Shown one piece after another: positions 15,559-27,914 of a stretch of 35,959 nucleotides of DNA. The notes under the pieces are model-generated. The model saw only the letters and a program-made list of their open reading frames with translations, made no database searches and was not told the DNA's origin. Each line of letters begins with the position of its first letter. Positions within the stretch are counted from its first letter, which is position 1. Origin of the DNA: Pigoraptor vietnamica (taxonomy: Eukaryota > Opisthokonta > Filasterea); assembly GCA_943704525.1 (NCBI GenBank), contig CALSCQ010002720.1:1-35959 (forward strand), written 5' to 3'. A program made the position numbers and the translations under genes.

Positions 15559-17110
15559 ATGTTCCCTGTGCGCGCACTCGGCCGGCGCGTACTTCGCGTG
15601 TCACTCTCCCCATCAATCTCATCACAGTGCGTGAGGTCGCTCTCTGCGACTGCGGCACGAAAGATGCGCCTCGTCACGTTCGATGACGCCGGCGGCGTGC
15701 GTCGCATTGGTGTGCACGTGGACGACAAGACAATTGTGGACCTCTCGATCGCGGATCCCACCCTCCCGCACGACATGCGCTCGTTCATCGCCGCGGGCAA
15801 GGACGCGCTCACACGCGCTGCGGCGGCGGCGGCATCCGGCCGTGGGCATGTGCCCGTGCACAGCGTGCGCGTGCGTGCGCCCATTTACAATCCGGAGAAG
15901 ATTGTGTGCATTGGCATGAACTACGCCGACCACTGCCACGAGCAGAACTTCCCTCTGCCGGAGGAGCCCATCATCTTCTCAAAGTTTGCGAGCGCCATTG
16001 TGGGCACCAACGACGACATTGTGCATCCCGAAGACACGAGCGTGAGTGAACGCCGTTCTGTTGCACGTGTGCATTTCTGCGTACACGTGCATTTCGCGTG
16101 CGCCTGTGTTGTGGGCGTGCATGTCATTCGGATGTACAGGATCTCATGCACGTTGACATGTGTGTGTTTGTAAGTAGTGGCACTTGCTTGTGCATAGCGA
16201 CTGCGACTTGTTCGTGCACACGTGCTCCCGTTCACCGCTGTCGTGCGCAGGAGCTTGACTTTGAGGTGGAGCTCGTCATCGTCATCGGCGAGCCCGCACA
16301 TCGTGTCAAGGTGGGCTGTTGCGCCAAATGCATGTAATCACGCGCTACAACTCTGCTCCCTTTCGCCGTGCCTTTTTAATCCAATAGACTGCCCACTGGG
16401 TCGCACTCTCGGGCGAGTCATTCAATCTCCCGTCGACGACCCCTCATATATCTCCGCGCTTGCACGCGCCCCAAACGTCGCAGGCGGAGGATGCCTACAA
16501 GCACGTGTTCGGATACACTGTTGCGCACGACGTGAGCGCGCGCGACTGGCAGCTCAAGAAGAACGGGGGCCAGTGGCTCGCGGGGAAGACGTTCGACACG
16601 TTCGCGCCCATCGGCCCCTGCATTGTAACAGCGAGCGCGATCGGGGACCCGCACACACTCGGCATTCGCTGCCGCGTCAACGGGACGACGATGCAGGACT
16701 CGAACACGTCGCAGCTCATCCACCGCGTGCCGCACCTCGTCGCGTTCGTCTCTCGCTTCGCCACGCTCAAGCCCGGCGACCTCATCATGACGGGCACGCC
16801 CCCGGGCGTCGGGTGCTTTCGCAAGCCGCCCGTCTGGCTCAAGGTGGGCCTGCGCTCTGTCGCGTGCAGATGCGTGAGCGTTGTAGAAGTGTGGAGTGGA
16901 ATTGTACATGTGCGCAATCAACGCGCCGTGTGCGCACGGGGACCTGTGTCCGGGAGAATGGTTGCGAGTGCGCGCGCTTTGCGTGTGTTGTGCCATTGCG
17001 TGTGTCTGTGCGCCGTACCTGCCTCAACGGGCGTCTCTGGATCGCAGCGCGGCGACACAATCGAGTGCGAGATCGACAAGATTGGCATCATCACAAACAC
17101 CGTCCGGTGA
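15559..17110 (+). CDS. FAHD2: fumarylacetoacetate hydrolase domain-containing protein 2, mitochondrial
   Basis: Four exons, 15559-16041, 16251-16310, 16484-16843 and 17048-17110, join in phase to give 321 aa, close to human FAHD2A/B (314). The N-terminus ([15 protein letters not shown]) is Arg-rich and non-acidic, as expected of a mitochondrial presequence. FAH-fold blocks are intact: [25 protein letters not shown], the acidic metal ligands in [37 protein letters not shown] and [18 protein letters not shown]. The family cleaves or decarboxylates acylpyruvate/oxaloacetate-type acids with Mg2+; the substrate of FAHD2 itself is not firmly known. A possible in-frame ATG near 15464 would add residues with no targeting character. 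It ends 47 bp from the converging PIP-box gene. Confidence 0.93.
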
Positions 17111-17157
17111 TGCGCACACAAGCGCAAGTGCGTCGAAAATACAGTCGCGCGTGCGCC

Positions 17158-18521
17158 TCACTTTGACCGCTCCAGTATCGACATGGCAAGGAGCTTGAAC
17201 GTGCGTTCCATCGCCTGCCACCGCTCGGCGTCCTCTCCGCACTCGTCGACGTCGCCCGCACGCACGGAGTACGCGGCCGCCGTCTTTCGCGTGACGGAGC
17301 TGCTGAAGCGCCATATGAGGCTGCGAACAAGGCCCGTGTCGCCCCCCGCGAGACCCGGCAGCAGCTCCTGCAACTGGGCGTCGATGTTCGAGCAGTGGAA
17401 GTCGATCGCCGCCAGATCCCACTCGTGCGGTTGCAGCGGCGCGAGCGCCTGCAGCTCGATGGGGACCACCTCACGCGACATGTCGGCGATGGCCTGCGAC
17501 GGCGCGGCGTCCTTGTCCACGGCGCCCTTCGCAAAGCGCTCCAACCAAATGTGCGACGACGCGTCCAGCATCGCCATGTCACCACCCATGCCACCGTAGC
17601 TGCGACGGAGCTGCAGCGCGTAGATAATCGAACGCAGCTCGGTGTCGGGGAGCGCGGGGACGGCCTTTGTGAGAGAGAAGGGGGCGGATTTGCGCGGCGC
17701 AATGTCCCGCACCTCTCCGTCCGCCACGAGCTCCACCAAGCCCAGCAGCCACTCGATTACGGGGCTGTTGGGAACGAAGCCCTTGGACGCAGCGACCTGT
17801 GAGAGACAAGCGAGAAGGCATGAGGCAGAGCCCGTCAAGTGCCACCAACCGCACTCGTTTCGTCGCAACTTCCATGAACAGCCGAAGCGAAATTGACAGA
17901 CCAACGAACGGCAGCCGTTGCGTGCTGCAAGCTACACAAACGAAAGAGAAAAAGATGAAACCGCGCACACGCCGCGCCCACCATGAGCCAGACGAGCACG
18001 GGAAGCTGCCGGTGCAGCATGGCGTCCTCAATCATAATGATCGGCAGCCGACGCAGAAAGTCGCCCATCGAGAGCCGCATGAGATGCACGGCCGTCCGTG
18101 CCGCAAGCCTCCCACGCCGCCGTCGCACGCATTTTTGCAGGTGCGATTTCAGGAACGACACGTTCGAATAGACCGTTTCGCGTCCCAGCGCAGGATGGAT
18201 GCCGTCGGGACCCATCTCGGCCGAGGGAATGTTTGCGCACAGCGTGATTGTCTTCTTCTGGTCGCGCCATTCGACGTCGCGCATGAACAGCGCCTTGCCG
18301 CCCTGCAGTTCCGGCGGCAGCGACGGCAGGAAGAGCGCCTGCGTGGGCCACAGCAGGCAGAAGTAGGGCGGGACGGTGGTGTCGGTGCCCCCGAAAAATG
18401 TGTGGAGCGATTTTTGACGCTTGGCCGGCGGGGCGTCGCCAGGGGCAACGGACGGAGGGGTGTCGGACGGCGCTGTCCCTTCCGCACCCGCGCGGCGCTT
18501 GTAGGGGTTGCACGCCGACAT
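17158..18521 (-). CDS. PIP-box protein, probable PCNA partner of unknown function
   Basis: Exons 18521-17982 and 17796-17158 join at phase 0 (donor GTGGGC, acceptor CACAG) to give 392 aa. Residues 36-43 read QKSLHTFF, a perfect PCNA-interacting peptide (Qxx[hydrophobic]xx[aromatic][aromatic]), preceded by AKR as in many PIP proteins and lying in a disordered N-terminus after the basic NPYKRR. The folded part contains HLQKCVRRRRGRLAARTAVH, RRLPIIMIEDAMLHRQLPV and VWLMVAASKGF. These resemble a domain I have seen in scattered protist and large-DNA-virus proteins, but I cannot name it. The FLKSHLQKCVRRR block recalls the helical SFQKSIRRG block of clamp-loader-like proteins, which is a weak analogy. 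A role in replication or repair is inferred from the PIP box. An E2F-like site lies 54 bp upstream. Confidence 0.82.
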
Positions 18522-18574
18522 GGCAGCGCGCAACTCGCACGGACGACACCCCGATCAGTTTCAAACTGTCGGCT

Positions 18575-18590
18575 GCTCCCGCCATTTTTT
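18575..18590. promoter_or_regulatory. E2F-like site upstream of PIP-box gene
   Basis: GCTCCCGCCATTTTTT on the plus strand reads AATGGCGGGAGC on the gene's sense strand, close to the E2F core (TTTGGCGGGAA). It lies 54 bp upstream of the ATG at 18521. The link to S-phase control is inference. Confidence 0.35.
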
Positions 18591-18606
18591 TGGCATGGCA
18601 TAATTG

Positions 18607-18618
18607 CACCCCCGGATG
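18607..18618. promoter_or_regulatory. copy of recurrent motif CACCCCGGATG
   Basis: CACCCCCGGATG has one extra C relative to copies at 28185, 34188 and, inverted, at 28143, 28162 and 34214. It lies 86 bp upstream of the PIP-box gene ATG. The rest of the 306-bp spacer 18522-18827 holds only a T-run (18749-18764) and no gene. Confidence 0.4.
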
Positions 18619-18827
18619 AAATCAACGGTAACGCACTTTGCACGCAAAGCAGCTCATTGCGCAACTAAATTTCAACACAAACTCATCGCCGCGAATATTC
18701 TCTGCGCGGCACGCGGCTTTACGGTACATTGCAGAACAATGGGTTTGTATTTTTTTTTCTTTTTTGAAGCGCTGCCGTGCATGATGCACGCGTGCGTTGA
18801 TCACGCGGCTGAAGGACGGAGATCGGG

Positions 18828-19361
18828 CTAGTCCGAATCCGAGGGGTCCGAATTCGAGGGGTCCGAGGGGTTCTCCCACCAGTCCCCCGTTCCACTGGCA
18901 GCGCTGTCAATGGCGCCGAAGATCGCGTCGCACGCAAGGCTCGTCCCGCCAAACGAACCGCCGATCCCTGCGCGCTTCCAGGCGGGGGAGAATAGGCGCC
19001 GCGGAGCTCTCAAAATGCACAGCCAGATGAAACTTGGGCGGAAATAGCGCTCCTCGTTCTCGCGGAAGCCGGGCAAGTCGCGTGCCAGAGCGCTGAATTC
19101 GCAGACACGCGCAAAAACGACACGGTCCTTATAGGAGCCCTCCGCAAACTGCGACCATGCCGACAGCTCGCCACCGCCACGCTTGTCGATCTCGCACGCC
19201 GCCGTCACAATGACGCAAGTGAGGGCGAGGAACGCGAGGAAGGAAAGAGGGGGCGCCTTGGTGCGCGATGACCACCTCAACATTGAATCGTGCGCCTCCT
19301 TCAACTTCGTGCCGTTCTGCACGACGGACGCGGAAATCAATTCGGGATGTACACTCACCAT
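18828..19361 (-). CDS. small ORF, 177 aa, one membrane span, acidic Asp/Ser/Pro tail
   Basis: An uninterrupted frame runs from ATG 19361 to TAG 18828. One hydrophobic span (about residues 38-57, PPLSFLAFLALTCVIVTAAC) is followed by WSQFAEGSYKDRVVFARVC and a soluble region. The tail DPSNSDPSDSD is encoded by short direct repeats of GGTCCGA(A/G) at 18831-18870. I do not recognise it. It may instead be the last exon of the F-box-like gene to its right: a donor GTTCGA at 19879 and acceptor GTGCAG before 19316 would join in phase, with the ~101-bp minisatellite as intron. I cannot choose between these. Confidence 0.5.
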   Translation of the reverse strand: MVSVHPELISASVVQNGTKLKEAHDSMLRWSSRTKAPPLSFLAFLALTCVIVTAACEIDKRGGGELSAWSQFAEGSYKDRVVFARVCEFSALARDLPGFRENEERYFRPSFIWLCILRAPRRLFSPAWKRAGIGGSFGGTSLACDAIFGAIDSAASGTGDWWENPSDPSNSDPSDSD

Positions 19362-19375
19362 GCACGGCGGGTGAA

Positions 19376-19873
19376 GGGTGCCAGTGTACGCTCCCCATGC
19401 ACGACGGGTGAAGGGTGCGCTGGAAGCACCAACACGCAGACACCGACATTCAAGAGGGGTTGAAAATGAGAGGGTGCCAGTGTACGCTCCCCATGCACGA
19501 CGGGTGAAGGGTGCGCTGGCTCAATGTACCAACACGCAGACACCGACATTCTAAGAGGGGTTGCAAATGAGAGGGTGCCAGTGTACGCTCCCCATGCATG
19601 CATATGCACGACGGGTGAAGGGTGCGCTGGCTCAATGTACCAACACGCAGGCACCGACATATATTCAAGAGGGGTTGAAGATGAGAGGGTGCCAGTGTAC
19701 GCTCCCCATGCACGACGGGTGAAGGGTGCGCTGGCTCAATGTACCAACACGCAGACACCGACATTCTAAGAGGGGTTGAAAATGAGAGGGTGCCAGTGTA
19801 CGCTCTCCATGCACGACGGGTGAAGGGTGCTGGCTCAATGTACCAACACGCAGACACCGACATTCTAAGAGGG
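19376..19873. repeat. minisatellite, five imperfect ~101-bp copies
   Basis: Five direct copies begin with GGTGCCAGTGTACGCTCC; the CCAGTG core falls at 19381, 19477, 19578, 19692 and 19793, giving periods of 96, 101, 114 and 101 bp. Each copy contains a CATGCACGACGGGTGAAGGG block and an ACACGCAGACACCGACATT block. Copy lengths are not multiples of three, so the array is not coding even though short frames read through parts of it. The array abuts or overlaps the end of the F-box-like gene. Confidence 0.92.
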
Positions 19874-21125
19874 TCGAACCCACCATCCCGTGACACGACG
19901 ATTGAACGGCATCTGTGTAAAAAATTTCAAGTACTGGAACGTGTCTTGTTTGTCGGGACCGTCGTAGACCCTCATGCCGCACCCAAATTGCAGCGAGATA
20001 GAGAGCCCTTCCACCTCGATGTCGACGTGCACGTCATGCGTGTAGCCGTTGCATTCGGCGCTCTTGGAAAGGCTCTTGGGACTGTAATTGACGCTCGACA
20101 GCTTCACGCGTGCGAGGTAGAACTCAAGTGCGTCGCGGTCCTCGTCGTTAATCTTCTCCGCGATGCACTGGGGAAGGTCCCACGCGTTCGCGCGCGTGAA
20201 ACGGGCGAGCTCTCGCGAGAACAATGCCTCATCGCGCCTATCCGCCTTGTCCATAGACTCGATGCAGCGAAGCACGCACACCCACGAGTCGCACGCGCGC
20301 TTCACCGGCCGCTCAGTCCTCAAGAAGAGCCACCGGCCCAACAGCGCCGGCGGGAACCCTTGCTTCACCCTGCTCTTGGCGCACGTTTTTTCAACCGACG
20401 CTCTCCTGTATTTGTTAAAAATTAGCAGGGCTTACGGGCACGGCCACGAGACAATCCAGATTTTGGCTCTCATTTGAGAAAGCGGAGATACCACGAACGG
20501 GGTACACGCACGCACGCACGCACGCACGCACACTCACGCACACACACACACACGCAGAACACTTTCACATACCACACACACACGCAAACGCACACCTACA
20601 CATCCACAGAAACAAACGTACTATCTGCGACATAACGCGTGCAAGTGAGAGAATGGGATCACTCACACAATGTCCGCGTCAAGCGCCACATATTGGTCCT
20701 CTTCCACGTCGTCCTCACCCTCGCTGGCGTCGTAATCGCTGTCGTGCCAGTCGCGCCCGAATATCAAACCCTCGAGGTCGAAAGGCTCGAGGTGCCACAC
20801 CTTGGCCACGCGGCGACGCGCGTGAACAGTGCTCGCTCAAGACGCGAAGGCGACGGCACGTGAGCGACAGGGCCGCGAGGTCGTCGCCGTCGAGCACCTG
20901 AACACAAAATTGAATAACAAAATTCAATTGACGCTCCACTCAAGGCAACACAAGGGAATGTGCGCTCAAAGTGACCGCGAACAGGCAGCTTTGATCTCAA
21001 CAACGCAACACACGGCCAACCGTGAAAGCCCGCCCGCACACCTCGTCCGCTACGATAGGTCAAGCACTCGTTTGGGAGGGGAAGGCCATCGGAAACGGGG
21101 TCATCCTCACCGGAAGAGCTCATCG
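19865..21125 (-). CDS. F-box-like gene, middle exon with unresolved frame change
   Basis: Exon 1 runs from ATG 21125 to about 21042, exon 2 is 20897-20667, and exon 3 is 20405 to TAG 19865. The start MSSSGEDDPVSDGLPLPNE leads into VLDGDDLAALSLTCRRLRVL, which together have the spacing of an F-box. Within exon 2 the frame changes: the F-box frame must give way to the next one for VWHLEPFDLEGLIFGRDW and its acidic tail (EGEDDVEEDQY). Either a 43-nt intron (about 20835-20793, no clear pyrimidine tract) is removed, or there is a one-base indel. Exon 3 (GFPPALLGRWLFLRTERP, KINDEDRDALEFYLARVKL) joins exon 2 at phase 2. The domain after the F-box is not recognised. The gene probably shares its promoter with DRC11. 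Confidence 0.5.
20511..20602 (-). repeat. CA/ACGC microsatellite in intron
   Basis: CACGCACG followed by CA repeats lies in the intron 20666-20406 of the F-box-like gene. On the sense strand it reads TG/GCGT. Confidence 0.85.
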
Positions 21126-21254
21126 TGAGCGTCAAGGGACGCCGCGCAGGGGAAGGCGCAACGCTCGCTGTCAGCCGGTGTAAACGCGCTGAGAAGACAG
21201 AAGCTGTTTCGGTTTTTTTTTTGACCTGGACCAGGGGCCCGGACATCCACTTCT

Positions 21255-21298
21255 CACGTGCCAATCACGTGCCAAATTCATCACGTGATGTGCACGTG
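21255..21298. promoter_or_regulatory. cluster of four CACGTG E-boxes as two N5 pairs
   Basis: CACGTG occurs at 21255, 21266, 21282 and 21293. The first pair is separated by CCAAT and the second by ATGTG, so both pairs have an 11-bp repeat spacing, the same as the pair at 11368. The cluster lies between the divergent F-box-like gene (ATG 21125) and DRC11 (ATG 21431). The rest of the 305-bp spacer shows only a T-run near 21212. Confidence 0.65.
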
Positions 21299-21430
21299 AC
21301 CTGTTGTTGCCATGGACAACCGTATCGAGTCGTGCTGTGCTTGCTCGGCATAAAGGCGGCCATTACCCACAGAAAGAGCTGACAGTGTGGTTGCGAGGAG
21401 CCGCGCAGGTTGCGGCGTTATACCGCGGCC

Positions 21431-24400
21431 ATGTCGCACAGGTGCGGGTTCTTTGTATTGCGTGGGGGAGCATCTGTGTGCGAGAGCCACGTTTGAAGAG
21501 CGTGCGCGTGTTGTGAGCCTCATTTGACGTATGTGTGCGTCTCGTGAGCGTGCCGAGCGTGCGTGTGTTGTGAGCCACATTTGACGTATGTGTGCGTCTC
21601 GTGAGCGTGCCGAGCGTGCGTGTGTTGTGAGCCACATTTGACGTATGTGTGCGTCTCGTGAGCGTGCCGAGCGTGCGCGTGTTGTGAGCCACATTTGAAC
21701 ACTCGTTTCGTTCTGCAGCACGTACGACAAGCAATGGCGCCAGGCCAACCTCGAACTGCAGGATGTGCTTGAGCTCGAGGATCCCCGGGACCCCGTCCTA
21801 AAGCCCACGGTGAGCGCCCGATCGCCTTTAAAGTGCGAAGCTAATCCTCGACTCTCCCATGTAATACTGAGGCTGTTGTTGCCGCGCAGGACAAGGAGTC
21901 GACGTTCCAGCAGCTCGCCGTTCTCTACGTGCGCTACATTCAGATTTTCCGGCGCCTCGAGGAGGCGTACGATCAGATTGTGCACCCGCAGAAGCGGCGC
22001 ACCATTCGCAAGGTGTTGACGGGCGTGATTGGGCGCATTATCGAGCTGAAGGAGTCGATGGTGGAGGTCACGGCGTCCGAATACCTCTATTTTGACGACA
22101 TTCTCGCGGACCTCAAGCTGACGCCGCTCGAGCTCGAGGTGCCCATCCCGCAGTACTTTCTCGACGAGAATGCGAAGGAGCTGAAGGAGCGCGAGAAGAC
22201 GCTCGAGGCGCTCGTGTCGAAGCGCGAGTCGACCAACGAGGAGGAGGCTGAAATCGAGGCGGAGATCACGTTCGAGGAGGCCATCGCCATCATCCAGGTC
22301 AACGAGCGCGCACGCCAGGGCCGCCTTCGCGCCAAGTTCATGCGGGAGATTCGGCAGCAGGAGGAGCGCGAACGCAAGGCGCGGAACCGCGCGCAGCCCG
22401 CGATGGAGCCCGAGGAAGCCGCGGTGATCATCCAGAAGCACTTTAAGGGGTTTCGCACGCGGAAGCAGGTGCGTGGCGTGTGTGTGCGCGGAGGGCGCGT
22501 GAAGTGCGTGCATGTGTGTGTGGGAGCGTTGCTTCTTTATGAGCATGTCCTATCGTGTGTACATCCTGGACGGGTGGGAGGCTTGCATGCCTGCGACAAA
22601 ATTGTTAAAGGCGTGTCTTGCTCACTCCATCCATCCCTCCGTGTTGCGTGCGCAGACGAAGGCGATGACGAAGGAGGAGCTCGTGTTTGTCGGCATGGCG
22701 GTCCCCGACGGCGTCCCCAAGAGCAAGGCGATTCTCTCGGCCAAGGCGACCGTGACGCGGCGCAAGGCGGTGCGCGACCAGCACGAACTCGAGTACCAGC
22801 AGGCGCTCGTCGCCGTCAAGCAGAAACTGCGCGAGGTCGAGGGTCCCGACATGAAGGAGAACATGCAGGACCAAATTCGCCAGTGGTTCATCGAGACGCG
22901 CGACGCGACGGGCAAGTTCCCGGACTACCCGTCGGAGGCGGACGGCGGCAGCGGGCGGATATTCGGCAAGGGCGCGGAGGCGGAGAAGGAGAAGGAGGCC
23001 GACGCCGGCGACGACGCGAAGAAGAAGAAGGACGAGCGCGGGGGTTCGGCGAAGAGCGGAAAGAAGAGCGCCGCGCCCGCCAAGGGTGGGAAGAAGGGCG
23101 CCGATTCCGGGAAGGGGAAGAAGGGCAAGGACGAGGACGCCGAGGAGGGGGCGGAAATGCTCCGCAAGCTCGCGCAGTCGAAGTTTGTGGGGCCGGTGAA
23201 GGACGGCGTCAGCGAGTACATGGAGGCGTGGGCCCGGCGCGACGAGAGCGCCAACTTCACGCAGAAGCACGACGTCGAGATCATCAAGGACGAGAAGCGG
23301 CTCGAAATTGAGGCGGAGATTCGCATTCAAGTGGACGAGCTGATGCGTGAGGAACTGAAGAACCTCAAGGCTGCGGTGGACCGCGACAAGGCGGGGCCAA
23401 AGACGAAGAAGAAGGGGAAGAAGTCCGGCAAGGGGTCGGGAAAGAAGAAGGGCGGCGGCAAGAAGAGCTCGGCAAAGAAGGGCTCCGCGAAGAAGAAGAA
23501 GGGGAAGGTGGGCTGCGCGCAGAGGCTGTGTGTGCGTGTGCATGTGCGGCGAATGCACCGACGATATGCTTAGTACACACGCACGCATGTGTCGGATGCA
23601 TGCTGATGTACTTTGAAATCCGCGCACGCACTCGTGCACGCACATGCTTACACGCGACGTGCGTTCGCAGGGTTCTGGCAAGAAGGGCAAGAAGGAGAAG
23701 GACATGACGGCGACGCGGACGGTCGAGTCGCTGTACGAGGAGCTCGTCGAGAACAACATCATCCGCAAGGCGAACAAGATCCGCCTCAACGAGTACGTCG
23801 GCGACCACACGTATGTCGGCACCAACCTCACGCGCAACAAGCTCGAGCCGAACCCGTCGATGGCCGACGTCCGCCGCCTTGTAACGGAGGTCGCGATTCT
23901 GCCGCTCGGGTGCGCCGAGGTGCGCGAGTCGATCTTCCACCTCAAGTCGATGCTGCTGTGCGGTCCGAAGGGGTGCGGGAAGCGCATGCTTGCGCACGCG
24001 ATCGCGACGGAGACCGGGTCGAACCTCTTTGACTTGACGCCGAAGAACACGGCGGGGCGGTACACGGGGAAGGGCGGCGTGGCGATGATGCTGCACATTG
24101 TGTTTAAGCTTGCGCGGATCCTGCAGCCGTCGGTGATACTCATCGACGACTCTGAGATGGTGACGGCGAAGAAGGTGCCGAAGGACGACCTGACGGACCC
24201 CAAGCGCATCTACAAGGAACTGCTCAAGTACATTAAGAAGATGAAGCCGAGCGACCGAATCCTCATCATCGGGATCACAAGCAACCCCTTTGATATCCGC
24301 CCGTGTCGCCCGCGCGCCTTCCGCCCTGTGCGTGTGTGTATGATCTGCCCGTTTGTGTGTCCGTCCCGTCTGTGCGTAGTTGTGTGCGCGTCTTTGTTGT

Positions 24401-25054
24401 CTGCATGTCGCCTATATCCCTCGCTTCCTGCACACTGTCGCGCGAACCCCCTGTTCTCCTTAACCCCCACCGCACATGCCGACATTAAGAAGCTCATCTC
24501 GATGTACCAGAAGATCATCATGGTCCCGCGCCCCGACTACGCCTCGCGGCTGTCCATCTGGCCGGCGCTGATCGAGCGCGAAGGCGGCAAGGTCACCGAC
24601 GCACTCGATTTCCACGCTCTCGCGAAGATCACGGAGGGGTACACGGCGGGGCACCTCGCCAGCGTCGTGCGGGACGTGCTCACGGACCGGCGCATCCAGA
24701 AGCTGGGCGAGAGGCCGCTGGCGTCGTCCGAGTTTATTCCGCCGCTCGCGAAGATTGAGCCGATTTACAAGGAGGAGGAGGAGGCGTTCAAGGTGAGATT
24801 GCGATGCATGAATGTGGCCGACGCCGTTGTATGTGTGTGCTGGGTGAGGAGAAGGGGCAAGTCTTCGCTGTTGTTGTGACATTGCTTGTTGCCGTTGTAC
24901 CGAGGCTTACGCGCAACGGGTATTTGTGCGCACATAGACGTGGTTTTCGAAGACGCCGCTCGGCCGCAAGCGCGCCAAGAGTGCCGCCGCAGAGAACGAG
25001 GGCGACGACGACAAGGGCAAGAAAGGGTCGTCCAAAGGGAAGAAGAAGAAGTAA
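21431..25054 (+). CDS. IQCA1: IQ and AAA domain protein IQCA1/DRC11, ciliary nexin-dynein regulatory complex
   Basis: Seven exons (21431-21441, 21719-21809, 21890-22468, 22656-23507, 23671-24327, 24490-24792, 24938-25054) join in phase to give 869 aa; human IQCA1 is about 820. DRC11 is part of the nexin link between axonemal doublets. The first exon is only 11 nt (M-S-H and part of a Ser), and it gives the expected start MSHSTYDKQWRQANLELQD. An IQ motif sits at about 209-226 (AAVIIQKHFKGFRTRK). Coiled-coil regions and two Lys/Gly-rich linkers (23020-23130, 23390-23507) come next. The AAA domain has Walker A GPKGCGKR (~610; Arg replaces the usual Ser/Thr), Walker B VILIDDSE, then YQKIIMVPRPDYASR, which is diagnostic of the family. 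The tail is Lys-rich. The donor at 24328 and acceptor ATTAAG at 24489 are the least certain. Confidence 0.92.
21513..21698 (+). repeat. 57-bp minisatellite in DRC11 intron 1
   Basis: Three full units of 57 bp start at 21513, 21570 and 21627 (GTGAGCC(T/A)CATTTGACGTAT...), plus a partial unit at 21684. The copies differ by only one or two bases. The array fills most of the 277-bp first intron. Confidence 0.95.
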
Positions 25055-25624
25055 CGGCCCACGCACTTTGCACCGGCGCCTCTATGGCTGCGCGTGCCAG
25101 TGCGGTCGCGTCGTCGCTCCCACGCCGGATGTTGTCGTGGCCTTGTTATCGCGTGCGCGTGCGCTTGTCTGCGTCTGCGCAACAACGGGTCTTGTAAAGC
25201 AATCTATGTGCAAAGCAGTGGTAGTGAAAAATCCGCAACACAGCAATAAGCTAGGTTGACCATGCCTGCTGGCCATTGGCCACGACTGAAAGAGCACCGG
25301 TAGCGCTGCTTGACACCTGGCCATGTTGTATGGTTAGCGAGTTGAGGTTGCGTACGTGCGTGTCCCGATGCTCCCGGTATTCGTGGCGCCTTTGTTGACT
25401 CTCTAAATGGGTGTGTGTGAGTGATGCCCTCTCTTGTGGGGCACTGTGATCGAAGGTACACGCGCACTGTGCCAACTGGCAATCGCACCACGCCGCAAGC
25501 CTATAAGTTGGGCTCGAAGCACGAGAGACGCATTGGCGACATTCTTTTAACTGACGCTCCCATTGCCGCACGCCCACGCACGCACGCCCACGCACGCAAT
25601 CACAGCAGCGCGTGATAAGCGACG
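25055..25624. other. convergent intergenic region
   Basis: A 570-bp spacer between the stops of DRC11 and the transporter. It holds short CACGCACG-rich stretches near 25565-25605. No gene, RNA or larger repeat is seen. Confidence 0.5.

Positions 25625-27914
<2,290 letters not shown>

Noticed and set aside
19524-19769. MYQHADTDI-type repeated peptide frames in the minisatellite
   Set aside because: Repeat periods of 96, 101 and 114 bp shift the frame between copies, so no continuous product is possible.
21304-21516. ATG GACAACCG... as an alternative DRC11 start
   Set aside because: It hits a stop after 13 codons; the 11-nt exon at 21431 gives the conserved N-terminus.
22605-24209. 534-codon open frame on the minus strand
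   Set aside because: Antisense shadow of DRC11; its Leu-rich runs are the reverse of the Lys/Glu coiled coils.
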